From: Symbiodinium natans
Lineage: Eukaryota > Sar > Dinophyceae > Suessiales > Symbiodiniaceae
NCBI GenBank assembly: GCA_905221605.1
Contig: CAJNDS010002821.1
Coordinates: 124,001-188,000, forward strand
Length of the DNA: 64,000 bases
Direction of reading: 5' to 3'
Below, piece after piece: positions 1 through 9,584 of this stretch (position 1 is the stretch's first letter; each line of letters begins with the position of its first letter). The position numbers were made by a program, and so were the translations under genes. A model generated the notes under the pieces. That model was given only the letters and a program-made list of their open reading frames with translations, did not search any database and was not told where the DNA came from.

Positions 1-1023
1 TCACCCCAACAGCGGGTCTCCTTGAGGCCTTCTGTAGTACAGGGGGTAATGCTCAGCACAACACTGACAATACTTCACAATTCTGAGCTTGGCTTGGTTT
101 GCATGCCTCAGTCCATAACATCCAGCGTGAACATGTACTCGATCTCCATGTTCGGACATCACAAACGACTTGGGCAAGCATCTGAAATCCAGTCTCAGTC
201 TCGCGGCTTGGCTGTCCGTGATAGCCTCATTTGGCGCGTCCACCCTGAAGGCTCCTTGTCCCGAGGTCGCCGATGACGTGCTCTCCGATGACGTAGCCGT
301 CCTGGGAACCTCAGCCTCAGAAGTTCTCGGGGCGGCCTCTGGCTCCAAGTTCTTCAGCTCCTGATGCAAGGCACGCGCTGTCTGGTCCCTGATCCGCAAC
401 AGCCTTTTTCCCTTTTTCACAGCGGTCTCGTCGTGGGCTCCCAGCAACCAACCCATGATCTTCTTCACGAGCTCCCAGATTGCCACCAGGGCGACTCCAC
501 ATACTCCCACACAGACGTAGAACTCCACGCTTCCATCCAGCTCCGTTGGGTTTTTATGTGCTCTTTCTGCCTTAGCACCCTGGGCCATAGTCAAGACAAC
601 CATCAGCGCCATAATCTTCACCGCTTCCAACCTCGGCGCCACAATGATTTGGGACATCCGTCCCTCTCTCTGACCCTGCCCAAAGTCCTCTGCAGTGACC
701 ATATTCCATAGCTCACGAAGCACGGATAGGCGGGGAGCTGGGACTGGCTTGGTGCCTAAGTCTGCAGGCTGTCCTTCACCAGGCTCATGATGCAGGGTGA
801 CGCGCTGCGCCAATACCTCTTGCCGAAGAAAACGCGCCCTCGCACGGAGGTGACGGGTCTTCCACGTCCCCGGGGCAGTGCTTGCCAGCCCCAAAGCCGC
901 CGTATTGTCTACTTTGACGGCTTGGGGTACACTCGCTTGCACTTCACTGGCCCATGCCTGGATGCCCAGGCCCAGCTGATACGCAGCGATCAACTCGTAC
1001 AACTCCGCCTCCGCGGTGGACAT
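1..1023 (-). pseudogene. copia RNase H C-terminal half with membrane and Cys/His tail
   Basis: 340 codons. The first ~110 give the RNase H second half: STAEAELYELI with its catalytic Glu, VDNTAALGLA with an Asp, a TRHLRARARFLRQ basic motif and PADLGTKPV. This is the normal end of copia pol. Here the frame continues for ~230 residues: two hydrophobic stretches (around IMALMVVLTMAQGAKA and FYVCVGVCGVALVAIWEL), a Ser/Thr/Glu-rich linker, and a terminal domain with regularly spaced His and Cys (VHVHAGCYGLRHA, then KYCQCCAEH). The extension is not in classical copia elements; a zinc-binding role is an inference. A stop codon closes the frame at the left window edge. Confidence 0.75.
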
Positions 1024-1313
1024 GTAATCAGTCCTTGTGTTGTCATTCTCCAGGCGACGAAGCCTCCGAACAACGCCACTGCGCTACAGCCGAAGGACTT
1101 TCCTCCCCCCGGCGCGAAGCTAGCGTCAGAAAACGTTTCCACCGCCTGCTGTGAGCCGCAATAGACCAATCCCATGTCCTGCGCGTTGAGGAGATATCGG
1201 CGCACATGGTGGGCCAGGCGGATGGAGGCAGCTGCATTCTTTGTAGCCATGGCGCAGACGTGGCTTGTTGCGAAGCTTATGTCCGGTCTTGTCCTCGTAG
1301 CCAGCCACAGCAA
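990..1313 (-). pseudogene. copia RNase H, N-terminal half
   Basis: Continues the RT after a frameshift. LLWLATRTRPDISFA is the copia connection motif, followed by an RNase H first strand with the acidic residue in TFSDASFAPGG. The frame degenerates after VAWRMTTQ near 1020; the real continuation (STAEAELYEL) is in the next frame. That makes a second single-base indel in this copy. Confidence 0.85.
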
Positions 1314-2878
1314 TTCTCCGGGAGCAGCTCAAGCCGGATGAGCTCTTCATCCGTCTCGCCGCCATCCTCATCTCCCTCCTCCCAATGTGGGATGAGGTCC
1401 TTTGTCGCCGGCACCTGTGCAGGCTTGTCATGCTCCATGCCATACTCCCGGATCAGGTCGGCAATGTACCCCCCTTGGCTGACATGGTAGTGTCTTCTGC
1501 CTTCGCACACTCGGCTTTGCACCTCCATACCAAGATATCGCACAGGTCTTTTGCCAACCCATTCCAGCTCAGAGCACTTCCACCCATCTTCGCCGTCGCC
1601 TCCCTTTGTGAGCCAAGCATACATGCTCTTGACCTCATCCTTTCCCCCGAGGAACATCACGTCATCCACGTAGATAATCATCATGGCGATGGTCTCCTCC
1701 TCATCACCCACGGGGACCAGCCTCCACACTGCTGGATCCGTTTCCATCTGTACGAACTTGCAACCACGTTGCCCCACGCGGATCTTGGCTCTCCTAATCC
1801 TCCGATCTCGAAAGTTGCCCCACAGCCGCGGCGCCTCCTTCAAGCCGTAAAGGAGTCTCTCCACCAAGTAGGCGGTGTTTGGCTGCGCACATCCGGCATC
1901 AACGACCACCTTCGGGACTGTGATGGCATAGCGTACGCTTGACTCCGACATTGGGGTAAGGGTGAAGGCGGATGCTATGTCCGTGATCGCTGCGTCCCAA
2001 TTTCTTTGCACTGCAAACGCCAGCCCACATCTCAGGCTCTCAGCGCTGGCCGCCGTGGTGAAAACTTCTGTGTCGCCCTTGATGTAGTTGCCGCAGATCA
2101 CGAGCCTTGTCTTCCTCTTAAAGAAACTGAGGTCCTCGACGTTCACGGGGCCTTCCTTGCCCGCTATGTCCTGGGATCTTTCCTCCTCCTGTTCCTCCTT
2201 GTCCGTGATCACTGCCGCATCAGGGGGCTTTGCGGTATGCACCGTCTTAGCCGGCACCAGAGTAATCTCTCCACGATCTTGTAGCCGCTTTGCTTCCTGA
2301 AGAGGGATTGGAACCAGGGTGCCATTGCCTTCCAGGTGGTTAACCTCCTTGGCGATGCTCGGTATCCATACTGGCAAATGTGCTTTGACTTCGGGCAGGG
2401 CTACGGTGTGCGTCACTGTGAGGGGCTCCTTCAAATCCTTCAGGATGTCTTCCACATTCTCCGTGGTAGTGTCAGCGGCTATCTTTGCAATGCGAATCCC
2501 TCTTTGATTGATCGCCTCCAAAGACCGCTCTTCTCGCACCACTGCATCTTCCAACAGGATTTCCTCCACGAAGTCGAGCTCCTCCTCTGCGTCCACAACC
2601 TTTTCATTCATGGACTCGTCAACACCTTCTCCTTCTTCTTCCAATTGGTCCGCGCACATTGCCTCTTGAACGATAAAGGCCCTTAGCGCGCTGGCCCTCT
2701 GTTCCAACCACTCTCTTTCTTCCCCTTGCAGCGGCATATTCGGCACCGGATCCAAGGCCTTTTCTTCATTCTTGGCTTCCTCCGGCTTGTAGCTCATTGA
2801 CCACTTCGTCTTCAAGCTAACTCTACCTCCTGGGATCACCAGCTCGTCCTCCGGTGGATGGACGAAATCTTGCACCAC
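1277..2878 (-). pseudogene. copia reverse transcriptase domain (frameshifted)
   Basis: A 533-codon minus-strand frame. Visible RT landmarks in order: the entry motif around VWIPSIAKEV, the block KTRLVICGNYI, the LYGLKEAPRLW motif (family consensus LYGLKQAPR) and the catalytic YVDD in IIYVDDVMFLGG, followed by VRYLGMEV. The N-terminal 170 codons are acidic and belong to the linker between integrase and RT in copia elements. The frame ends near 1277 with a missense tail; the true continuation (LLWLATRTRPDIS) is in the neighbouring frame, so a single-base indel lies near 1310. In an intact element this enzyme copies element RNA into cDNA. Confidence 0.88.
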
Positions 2879-2915
2879 CGGTTACACGCATGCTTCAAAC
2901 GATTGCGGCGTCAAA

Positions 2916-2986
2916 CCCCGCACCCCCTTCTTAACATTGATCGTAAGGTAGCCTTTCACAACCAATGTTAAAAAGGGGGTGCGGGG
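2916..2986. repeat. 24-bp-arm inverted repeat (hairpin)
   Basis: Left arm 2916-2939 and right arm 2963-2986 are reverse complements at 23 of 24 positions, separated by 23 bases. The arms are G+C-rich at their outer end (CCCCGCACCCCC) and A+T-rich inside. It lies 38 bases right of the copia remnant. It could be a small fold-back element or an end of the copia insertion; no target duplication was identified. Confidence 0.85.
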
Positions 2987-3200
2987 AATCATGAAACGGC
3001 GTTTCTGAAAAGCGGTGCAAGATTTTGTCCATCCACAGTCCCTTTCAGCGAGTGTTGCCTGGTACGTTTGACAAGCATGAATAATCTCACGGTGTGAGGC
3101 CTGCTATGGGAATGCGAGTACGCTCAGCTGCAATAACACAGCTTTTCAGACGGTGATGCATTGGCTCTGTGCGTGGATACCATTCGCAGAAGGCAAGTGC
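2987..3200. other. non-coding spacer
   Basis: No gene seen. A short stretch near 3050-3080 (GTTGCCTGGTACGTTTGACA and following) recurs with a few changes at about 9312-9340, so both spots carry remnants of one dispersed repeat. Confidence 0.5.
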
Positions 3201-4196
3201 TCAAAGCCAGTTCATTGGCACTGCGTACGAATTAAGGAATCGAGCGAAGCAGGTCGCACACTCTGGAATCTTACGCGTGCTCACGGGGAAGGGCACGGCA
3301 AATGTGAAAATGCGAAGACGGCGCAGCAACATGGTCCACTCACTGGGCCTGCCCAACTGCGCAGCCTCACGGGCCTTGGCAATAATGGGCTCTAGCTCCT
3401 TTTCTTTGCAGGTCACGAAAATAGGAGCTGTGCCTTGATACAGCAGATGCCCATTGAACTCCTTGTTCTGTGGCCTGGTCAAAGGAAACGGTTTGCCTTC
3501 ATACCAGAGCAGTTGCGTGGAGAGCGCCAGCACCGATGTGTCAAAGGCCCACTCGTCGAGCAGAACTGCTTTCCGGCGTTCAAGGCCGAGCAGCGGGAAG
3601 GATCCGGGCTGAGGTGTGGCCTGCACATTCTCCACACCAAAGAGACTGCGGAGCGGAGAGAGCAAGAATGACTTGCCTTCGCCACCAAAGCGCCCCGTGA
3701 GAACTACAACCGGAACGTCTTCACGCCTTCCCAGAAAGAGACTGCGCTCGAGATGCGAGCAGATGTCCGGAATGTAGATGTGGTTGCGCTGCAGCACTTG
3801 GACCGCGCATTGCAGCCACATCCCACCGCACTGGCAAGGCTCCGTCAAAGCTTGCTGGAGGCGTTGCTTCCGCGTCAGGGCATTGACCTGGAGAAAGTCG
3901 TCAACATCCTCCCAAGACCAGACATCGTCGATGATGCCTGGAAGCTTTTGCCGGTTTTTGAAGGCAAAGCTAACCAACCCAGGAGACCCATACTGCTTCA
4001 ACCACTGGATCAGCCGCTCGGCGGCCGTGTGGTCGTCGTCAGAATTGCGGAAGCCATGCCGTACAACGATGGAGTAGAGGTCGATCTCGGAAGGCCGAGG
4101 CTCCGGCTTGCCTTCCTCAGAGGCAGCTTTGACCTTGTTCTCCCTTCGCCTGCTCAAAGCGCTTGCAGTTGTAGGTTCCTGACAAACCTCAAACAA
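3201..4196 (-). CDS. SF3-helicase-like P-loop NTPase, copy A (5' end lost to minisatellite)
   Basis: 331 codons on the minus strand, no ATG at the left edge of the frame (first codon TTG). The C-terminal half carries a P-loop GRFGGEGKS with hydrophobic lead-in VPVVVLTG, a Walker B strand KAVLLDEW, a later basic block LWYEGKPFPLTRPQN and a sensor-like strand APIFVTCKE. That order is the pattern of superfamily-3 helicases of small DNA viruses and related replicons, though the usual Asn after the sensor strand is absent. The N-terminal half (EIDLYSIVVRHGFRN and LPGIIDDVWSWED) has no fold I recognise. Copy B shows the original upstream sequence; in copy A it is interrupted by the (GTGTGGGG)n array and the frame no longer joins the part beyond it. 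Alternative: a chromosomal AAA-like ATPase. Confidence 0.6.
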   Translation of the reverse strand: MFEVCQEPTTASALSRRRENKVKAASEEGKPEPRPSEIDLYSIVVRHGFRNSDDDHTAAERLIQWLKQYGSPGLVSFAFKNRQKLPGIIDDVWSWEDVDDFLQVNALTRKQRLQQALTEPCQCGGMWLQCAVQVLQRNHIYIPDICSHLERSLFLGRREDVPVVVLTGRFGGEGKSFLLSPLRSLFGVENVQATPQPGSFPLLGLERRKAVLLDEWAFDTSVLALSTQLLWYEGKPFPLTRPQNKEFNGHLLYQGTAPIFVTCKEKELEPIIAKAREAAQLGRPSEWTMLLRRLRIFTFAVPFPVSTRKIPECATCFARFLNSYAVPMNWL

Positions 4197-4216
4197 CTTG
4201 CGGTGGCAGCCGTTCG

Positions 4217-4493
4217 GGTGTGGGGGTGTGGGGGTGTGGGGGTGTGGGGGTGTGGGGGTGTGGGGGTGTGGGGGTGTGGGGGTGTGGGGGTGTGGGGGTG
4301 TGGGGGTGTGGGGGTGTGGGGTGTGGGTGTGGGTGTGGGTGTGGGTGTGGGGTGTGGGGGTGTGGGGGGGTGTGTGGGTGTGGGGGTGTGGGTGTGGGGG
4401 GGTGTGGGGGTGTGGGGGTGTGGGGGTGTGGGGGTGTGGGGGTGTGGGGGTGTGGGGGTGTGGGGGTGTGGGGGTGTGGGGGTGTGGGGGTGT
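4217..4493. repeat. (GTGTGGGG)n minisatellite
   Basis: About 275 bases of GTGTGGGG and shorter GTGTGG variants, with a more degenerate middle (4319-4395). Open in several frames, so it yields spurious Thr-Pro-His or Gly-Val-Trp proteins. Copy B of the host element has only about 13 unrelated bases at the matching point (between CAGCCGTTC and AAGGGGTTTGG), so the array arose or inserted there in copy A only. Confidence 0.95.
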
Positions 4494-4590
4494 GGAAGGG
4501 GTTTGGATCCAAGGCGTCCTGTGGCTTGGTAGGACTTGGCATGTAACCGTACCTCACCGCAGACCAGTACCCGGTGTGCGAGCAGCTCCA

Positions 4591-5043
4591 ATGGCTTGCT
4601 ATGCCATGGTGCACAGAAAGCGCACGCTTGAAGCAAAGCGGAAACAGGAAGCCGCTTTGCTTGGTTTTGAGCTGCTGGATGAAGAACCTGGATGGCACAA
4701 GCGCATTTGCCTCCGTCTAGAGACGGTTGCAGAGCAGCCGTTGGTCCATGTTCAGCAGTCTTACCTGCAGGAGGAAAGTCTGCAGCCGGAGTGCTCACAA
4801 GCCTCCAAGCAAGTCTACCTTGTCACGCTGCCAGCCCTCCGCCGCCTGAGCGATGCCGACTCCGAGCCTGGACTGCAGTGCCCGAGCACATGGGACCACG
4901 AAACTGTGGCTCGTGTCCTCTTGGATGCTTTTCAGCGCCCTGTGCGCAGCAACAACAACGCATCATGGGGCCACACAGTGCAATTGGAGGCATTCGTCGT
5001 CTTCCGAGAGTCTTCTCCCTCAACCGTCGCTGCGGACGACTGA
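4591..5043 (+). CDS. hypothetical protein of the SF3-NTPase element
   Basis: ATG at 4591, 150 codons, oriented away from the NTPase, so the two frames diverge from the minisatellite region. The protein is rich in Glu, Gln and Leu (KRKQEAALLGFELLDEEPGW, YLVTLPALRRL); no domain recognised. The same DNA from 4680 rightward is duplicated at 6724 with an internal deletion of about 80 bases that destroys the frame. On the opposite strand the first ~100 bases also carry a fragment (SAVRYGYMPSPTKP) that in copy B leads into the NTPase, so part of this frame may be antisense noise. Confidence 0.35.
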   Translation: MACYAMVHRKRTLEAKRKQEAALLGFELLDEEPGWHKRICLRLETVAEQPLVHVQQSYLQEESLQPECSQASKQVYLVTLPALRRLSDADSEPGLQCPSTWDHETVARVLLDAFQRPVRSNNNASWGHTVQLEAFVVFRESSPSTVAADD

Positions 5044-5162
5044 GCACGGCCGGCATGGCAAGAAGGGACTACTCACTGCACCTTTCGCTGACAAGCCGGT
5101 GGCTTCAGTGGCTTTAACTTTGCTTGCGCTCCCAAGTCGCAAGGTGCCGCAAACACATGCAA

Positions 5163-5260
5163 AATGACAGTCAACACTCAGTCAACACTCAGTCAACACT
5201 ACAGTCAACACTACCAAAACACTGGGAAAACCAGCAAATTCCACAATTTGCTCGGTTTAA
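5163..5260. repeat. iterated AGTCAACACT repeats, copy A
   Basis: Four near-perfect copies of AGTCAACACT spaced 10-12 bases, then AACACTGGGAAAACCAGC. The same block, with two more units, is at 7137-7235, where an inverted copy follows. Iterons beside a helicase gene are typical of small replicons; here that is only a suggestion. Confidence 0.8.
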
Positions 5261-5299
5261 GAGAAAATAAAGGTTTTTTTAGGTTCTAAATGTCCAGAC

Positions 5300-5595
5300 A
5301 GGGGCGTGCCTAAAACCACGAATGTGCTTAACATTTAAATTATTATAAGTAGGAGAGGGTTTAGGATCTTCAGGGGGTCGGGGCCCCAGGGTTTAGGATT
5401 TTCACGGGGTCGGGGCCCTAGGGTTTAGGATTTTCACGGGCGGGGGCATGCTAAAAATTACGAATGTGCTTAACGTTTAAATTATTATAAGTAGGAGAGG
5501 GTTCAGGATCTTCAGGGGGTCGGGGCCCCAGGGTTTAGGATTTTCACGGGGAGGGTTTTTCACTGGCGTCGAAGGGCCAGGGTTCAGGTTTTTCA
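5300..5595. repeat. two tandem copies of a ~150-bp unit with GGGTTTAGGATTTTC motifs
   Basis: Unit 1 starts near 5305 and unit 2 near 5447; both contain ACGAATGTGCTTAAC, AATTATTATAAGTAGGAGAGG and GGGGTCGGGGCC. The phrase AGGGTTTAGGATTTTCACGGGG recurs three times; its AGGGTTTAGG core resembles the TTTAGGG telomere repeat but is interrupted. No coding seen. Confidence 0.75.
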
Positions 5596-6044
5596 TTGGC
5601 TTCGGAAGACCCAATAAAACCTCTCTCGGCTCTACATCATTTGATGCGCTACGTTCATCAGTCCAAAGGTCACAAGATGATCGGATGGGTTGGCGATTCC
5701 ATGGAGGGTTGTATGCGGATGCGGATTACGCTGGTTGTGGCGAGAGTTTACGTTCGACTTCGGGGGCACACATGCACATCCAGGGACCGCACACGCGGTT
5801 CCCGTTGGCGGGCGTCAGTAAGCGCCAGGGTTGCGCCAGTCACTCCACTCCCGAAGTGGAAATAGTGGTGGCGGATTACGCCATGTCGCGCATTGGCATC
5901 CCAGCTATAACATTGTGGCGTTTGATTGGGGGCAAAGACCCCAACTTCGTGTTTTACGACGACAACCAAACCATGATTGGTGTGGTCCGCACAGGCAAGA
6001 ACCCGACGATGCGTCATTTGGAACGTTCGCACGGGATCTGCTGA
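5596..6044 (+). pseudogene. copia RNase H fragment
   Basis: Plus strand. First LSALHHLMRYVHQSKGHK and IGWVGDSMEG in one frame, then after a frameshift near 5700 GLYADADYAGC, the STSGAH block, KRQGCASHSTPEVEIVVADY and FYDDNQTMIGVVRTG, ending MRHLERSHGIC. These match the order of copia RNase H motifs (DADYAG, ST.EAE-like, DN). The sequence is distinct from the copia remnant at 1-2878, so it is a second family. Both ends are abrupt. Confidence 0.8.
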
Positions 6045-6287
6045 GGCACCTCTAGATAGGCGTCTTTGACGTCTATAGCACATATTGCGTATTGCTCTTG
6101 CCTCGTCGCTCACCACAAAAGGAAAAGGATCGGAATGAGTCTCACCATGTTTGTCGTGGTACTTGGGGAAAATAGCCCTTGTTTCTCTTCCAACCAGCGG
6201 TACTCTCTTGCCACTAGCCTGGAACGTCGAAGATAATGAGGCACCCCATTCCGCTTCTTTGACCTCCAAGTTCTGAGGTACGGTTAC
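6045..6287. other. non-coding spacer
   Basis: No gene seen. The last ~15 bases (from about 6275) are the start of the copy B duplication of the NTPase element, matching the reverse complement of 4495-4555. Confidence 0.5.
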
Positions 6288-6725
6288 ATGCCAAGTCCTA
6301 CCAAGCCACAGGACGCCTTGGATCCAAACCCCTTCACCTGGGCTCGGAACGGCTGCCACCGCAAGTTGTTTGAGGTTTGTCAGGAACCTACAACTGCAAG
6401 CGCTTTGAGCAGGCGAAGGGAGAACAAGGTCAAAGCTGCCTCTGAGGAAGGCAAGCCGGAGCCTCGGCCTTCCGAGATCGACCTCTACTCCATCATTGTA
6501 CGGCATGGCTTCCGCAATTCTGACGACGACCACACGGCCGCCGAGCGGCTGATCCAGTGGTTGAAGCAGTATGGGTCTCCTGGGTTGGTTAGCTTTGCCT
6601 TCAAAAACCGCCAAAAGCTTCCAGGCATCATCGACGATGTCTGGTCTTGGGAGAATGTTGACGACTTTCTCCAGGTCAATGCCCTGACGCGGAAGCAACG
6701 CCTCCAGCAAGCTTTGACGGAATGA
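6288..6725 (+). pseudogene. SF3-helicase-like NTPase, copy B (N-terminal part only)
   Basis: ATG at 6288, 145 codons, nearly identical to the first 120 codons of copy A but on the opposite strand and with its upstream part intact (MPSPTKPQDALDPNPFTWAR then KLFEVCQEP). It ends after QALTE, where the sequence jumps to a copy of 4680 onward; the P-loop half is missing. Few differences from copy A (for example NVDDFLQ versus DVDDFLQ) point to a recent duplication. Confidence 0.75.
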
Positions 6726-7290
6726 AGAACCTGGATGGCACAAGCGCATTTGCCTCCGTCTAGAGACGGTTGCAGAGCAGCCGTTGGTCCATGTTCAGCA
6801 GTCTTACCTGCAGGAGGAAAGTCTGCAGCCGGAGTGCTCACAAGCCTCCAAGCAAGTCTACCTTGTTACGCTGCCAGCCCTCCGCCGCCTGAGCGACGCC
6901 GACTCCAAGCCTGGACTGCAGTGCCCGAGCACATGGGACCACGAAACTGTGGCTCGTGTCCTCTTGGATGCTTGAGAGTCTTCTCCCTCAACCGTCGCTG
7001 CGGACGACTGAGCACGGCCGGCATGGCAAGAAGGGACTACTCACTGCACCTTTCGCTGACAAGCCGGTGGCTTTAGTGGCTTTAACTTTGCTTGCGCTCC
7101 CAAGTCGCAAGGTGCCGCAAACACATGCAAAATGACAGTCAACACTCAGTCAACACTTAGTCAACACTACAGTCAACACTACAGTCAACACTACAGTCAA
7201 CACTACCAAAACACTGGGAAAACCAGCAAATTCACAATTTGCTCGGTTTAAGAGAAAATAAAGGTTTTTTTAGGTTCTAAATGTCCAGAA
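6724..7290. repeat. direct duplication of 4680-5300
   Basis: From ATGAAGAACCTGGATGGCAC onward this repeats the DNA at 4680 almost base for base, except for a deletion of about 80 bases after CTTGGATGCTT and two extra AGTCAACACT units. Together with copy B of the NTPase it makes a rearranged, shortened second copy of the element. Confidence 0.9.
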
Positions 7291-7392
7291 GAGCAAAATG
7301 CTGGTTTTTCCAGCATTTTGGCAGTGTTGACTGTAGTGTTGACTGTAGTGTTAACTGAGTGTTGACTGAGTGTTGACTGTCATTTTGCATGC
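7124..7392. repeat. long imperfect palindrome, ~100-bp arms
   Basis: Left arm about 7127-7235 (GCAAAATGACAGTCAACACT followed by five further AGTCAACACT units and AAAACCAGC). Right arm about 7300-7392 is its reverse complement with one unit fewer. Spacer about 65 bases. A second hairpin lies inside the right arm at 7304-7321 (AAAATGCTGG / CCAGCATTTT). It may be the terminal inverted repeat of the NTPase element or a head-to-head junction of two ends. Confidence 0.85.
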
Positions 7393-7949
7393 CTTTGCTG
7401 GTTTTTCGAGGACTGAAGCGGCCAGATTACAGTTTCCAGCGTTTTGGCAGCGTTTCGGCAGCGTTGACTGCGTCTTGACTGCTAAGACTCTCCCCAGGGC
7501 CTAGGCCTTCGGGCCAGCCTGTCAGCAGCAACGGCAAGTCCAAGAAGGTTCTGGCCTGAGCTGCATGGTTTTACATTGGACCCGTGACCCAATCGCAGTT
7601 CTGCATGACATCCGAATCTACAGAGTCTGACTCACACGCCCGGCAGTTGCAGCTCGCAGTTCAGATGCTTTGGCATGGGCTGCTTGCTTTGCAAGTGCCA
7701 AGATGCCACGATGAAACGACATGGCTCTGAGTCAGCAAAGACCATCATGCGCCGACCGATGCGATCAACGGCATCTGTAGCTAGGCCAGACGGTCTAAAA
7801 GAGTGTCTGCTACCCGCTCACAAGCCCTCTTCAAAGAAGCGGCGCTTGGCCTCGAAAAGCCTCTGACAGCGGCGCTTTATGTCGCCAATTGCCAAGGTGA
7901 CGAAATCCCTGGACAAATTCTTGGCCGTGCGACGAAGACGCTTCAAGTA
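7393..7949. other. spacer without recognisable gene
   Basis: About 550 bases with only short frames; nothing supported. Confidence 0.4.
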
Positions 7950-8745
7950 CTAAGCTCGAGACTCGCGCTTGGCGTTCGCCCACTTGACTTCTTGGCGCCG
8001 CATGCAGCGGTTGATTTCCGACCAGATGCAGTAGTCCATCCGGCTCAAGTCCGGGAACCTCTTTGGTATGGCGAAGCTCTTGATGCCGTTCACCAGCTTC
8101 GCCGCCTTGCCCTTGCTAGACTGGAAACCTGGCCAGGACTTAGTCAGGGCAGTCTTCAAGGGCCCGCTGTACATGTCAGCAGCAGCTTGCCCACTCCACC
8201 GTTCCTCTGGGACTTCATGCCCTTCTTGGACTTGACGTAGCCACTGCTGAGTCCCTTGGCCAGGAGCTCGATATGCGCCGAAGGTGCGGTGCTGCGCTCA
8301 ACCTTCACGTGGCGGAAGTCAAGTATGTCTTGAAATGCTTCCCGTCAAGGAAAGCATGAACATTCTTGTTCCACCACTGCGAGGACTTGCCCTTGTATTT
8401 TTTGGCGAACTTCAGCCGGGCCTTGACATCGTCCGGTGTGAGGACAGGTTTCTCACGGAGTTTCCTGAAATAGATGTTCCGAGCGTGGAGGGCACGCTGG
8501 ATGGTCTTGACGCTGGCTTTGACCTTGGCTGCCTTGCGGAGCATTGTCACGGTCACCGCGTACTGTGCATCTGCCTTCACGACGAGTTCATCGAGACGCC
8601 GCACAAGGAGATCCACCTGCGCAGCAGTGAGCGCATTGGAGCAACCCTGCTTCTTGCGCGGTACTTGTTTCACGAGGAGCCTCGTCAGGACCGACTTGTC
8701 GCGGCCAAGACGAAAGGCGATCTCGGACGGCTTGGGGCGCGGCAT
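7950..8745 (-). pseudogene. Tc1/mariner-type transposase, frameshifted
   Basis: Minus strand. 8745 to 8305 encodes 146 residues: ATG at 8745, a helix-turn-helix (KPSEIAFRLGRDKSVLTRLL), a second DNA-binding segment ending SVKTIQRALHARNIYFRK, then KPVLTPDDVKARLKFAKKY and WWNKNVHAFLDGKHF, which contains the first catalytic Asp. The frame is then lost; 8174 to 7950 in another frame gives GIKSFAIPKRFPDLSRMDYCIWSEIN, equivalent to the DLNP-x-D/E region with the third acidic residue. The ~130 bases between are too degraded to read. Such enzymes cut and paste DNA at TA sites; this copy cannot. Confidence 0.8.
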
Positions 8746-8940
8746 GGCAGCAAGGAGTGTTTTCTGCTATGCACAGCGGGCCAACCAAGAAATCCAAACA
8801 GAGCTGGATGTTGAGAGAAGCATGACGCGGCCCACATATCCGGGATCACTGCTGCTTAGGCCCAGCCACCTTCCTGGGTCCATTTCGTCGAGATGACGGA
8901 TGCCACTGTGGAAGAACCATCGACTGTAGGATGTCTCTTA

Positions 8941-9280
8941 ACTACCCAGTCGCCTGCCCGCCTGCCCGCAGCCAGGGCGCAACGGTAACCTGGCAGCACA
9001 TGGCAGGATGGGGTGAATTGCTGTGTTGCGTGTCCCGAGCCCGATAGAGAAAATAGCACCAAGTGCAATAGCTACAAAACTGCCCGTCGGCGCCTTTTAA
9101 CTCAGTCGCCTGCCCGCCTGCCCGCAGCCAGGGCGCAACGGTAGCAGCTAGTCGTCCACCTGGCAGCACACGGCAGGATGGAGTGAGTTGCTGTGTTGCG
9201 TGTCCTGAGCCGGCCTAGAGAAAGAGCTGGCACACTGTCAGTTTTCAGCTGCTGGACATGACAGCGGTACAAGTGCAATA
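8941..9280. repeat. two direct copies of a ~165-bp unit
   Basis: The unit starts CAGTCGCCTGCCCGCCTGCC at 8947 and again near 9108, followed in both by AGCCAGGGCGCAACGGTA, GGCAGCACA, GGCAGGATGG and TTGCTGTGTTGCGTGTCC. Copy 2 has a small insertion. No coding. Confidence 0.85.
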
Positions 9281-9343
9281 GCTACAAGACTGCCCGCGCC
9301 TTTCGGCGAACCGTTGCCGGGTATGTTTGACAAGCGTGAGGTA

Positions 9344-9584
9344 TTATTGTTCAAAGACCGTGCTTGTTTTGCAACATCGTGTCATGTTCGAGCACTTCAG
9401 GTATGAACACTCTCACATCCAAACATCATGCAGCACGCTCACATCACTAGGCTCGCACACGACTCTTTTCACATGATGGGGAAACAGTACCGAGCACGGC
9501 TGGTTGGATCTCAATCCTTCCTGTAAGACCCAAGACTGTTGTCAAGTCTCGAAATGTCATGTGAGACACAAGGCTCCTTCCCCC
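9344..9584. repeat. 241-bp direct repeat, copy 1
   Basis: Identical to 10424-10664 at all but two positions by eye, exactly 1080 bases apart. It is downstream (in transcript sense) of the DIRS-like element on the minus strand. It could be one of that element's terminal repeats, or a separate duplication. Confidence 0.9.

Larger units (their letters stand above)
1..2878 (-). mobile_element. Ty1/copia-type retrotransposon, 3' half, degenerate
   Basis: Three successive minus-strand reading frames together read as reverse transcriptase, RNase H and a C-terminal tail of a copia-type pol gene. Each frame overlaps the next and resumes the protein after a one-base frame change, so the copy is inactive. 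Protease, integrase and Gag are not seen; to the right the coding stops at a hairpin-forming sequence (2916-2986). No LTR can be recognised. The left end is cut by the window edge. Confidence 0.85.

Noticed and set aside
1206-2686. Several 90-185-codon plus-strand frames
   Set aside because: Antisense shadows of the copia RT, which has clear motifs on the minus strand.
4154-4798. Thr-Pro-His and Gly-Val-Trp repeat proteins
   Set aside because: Translations of the (GTGTGGGG)n array; copy B shows that the array is not part of the gene.
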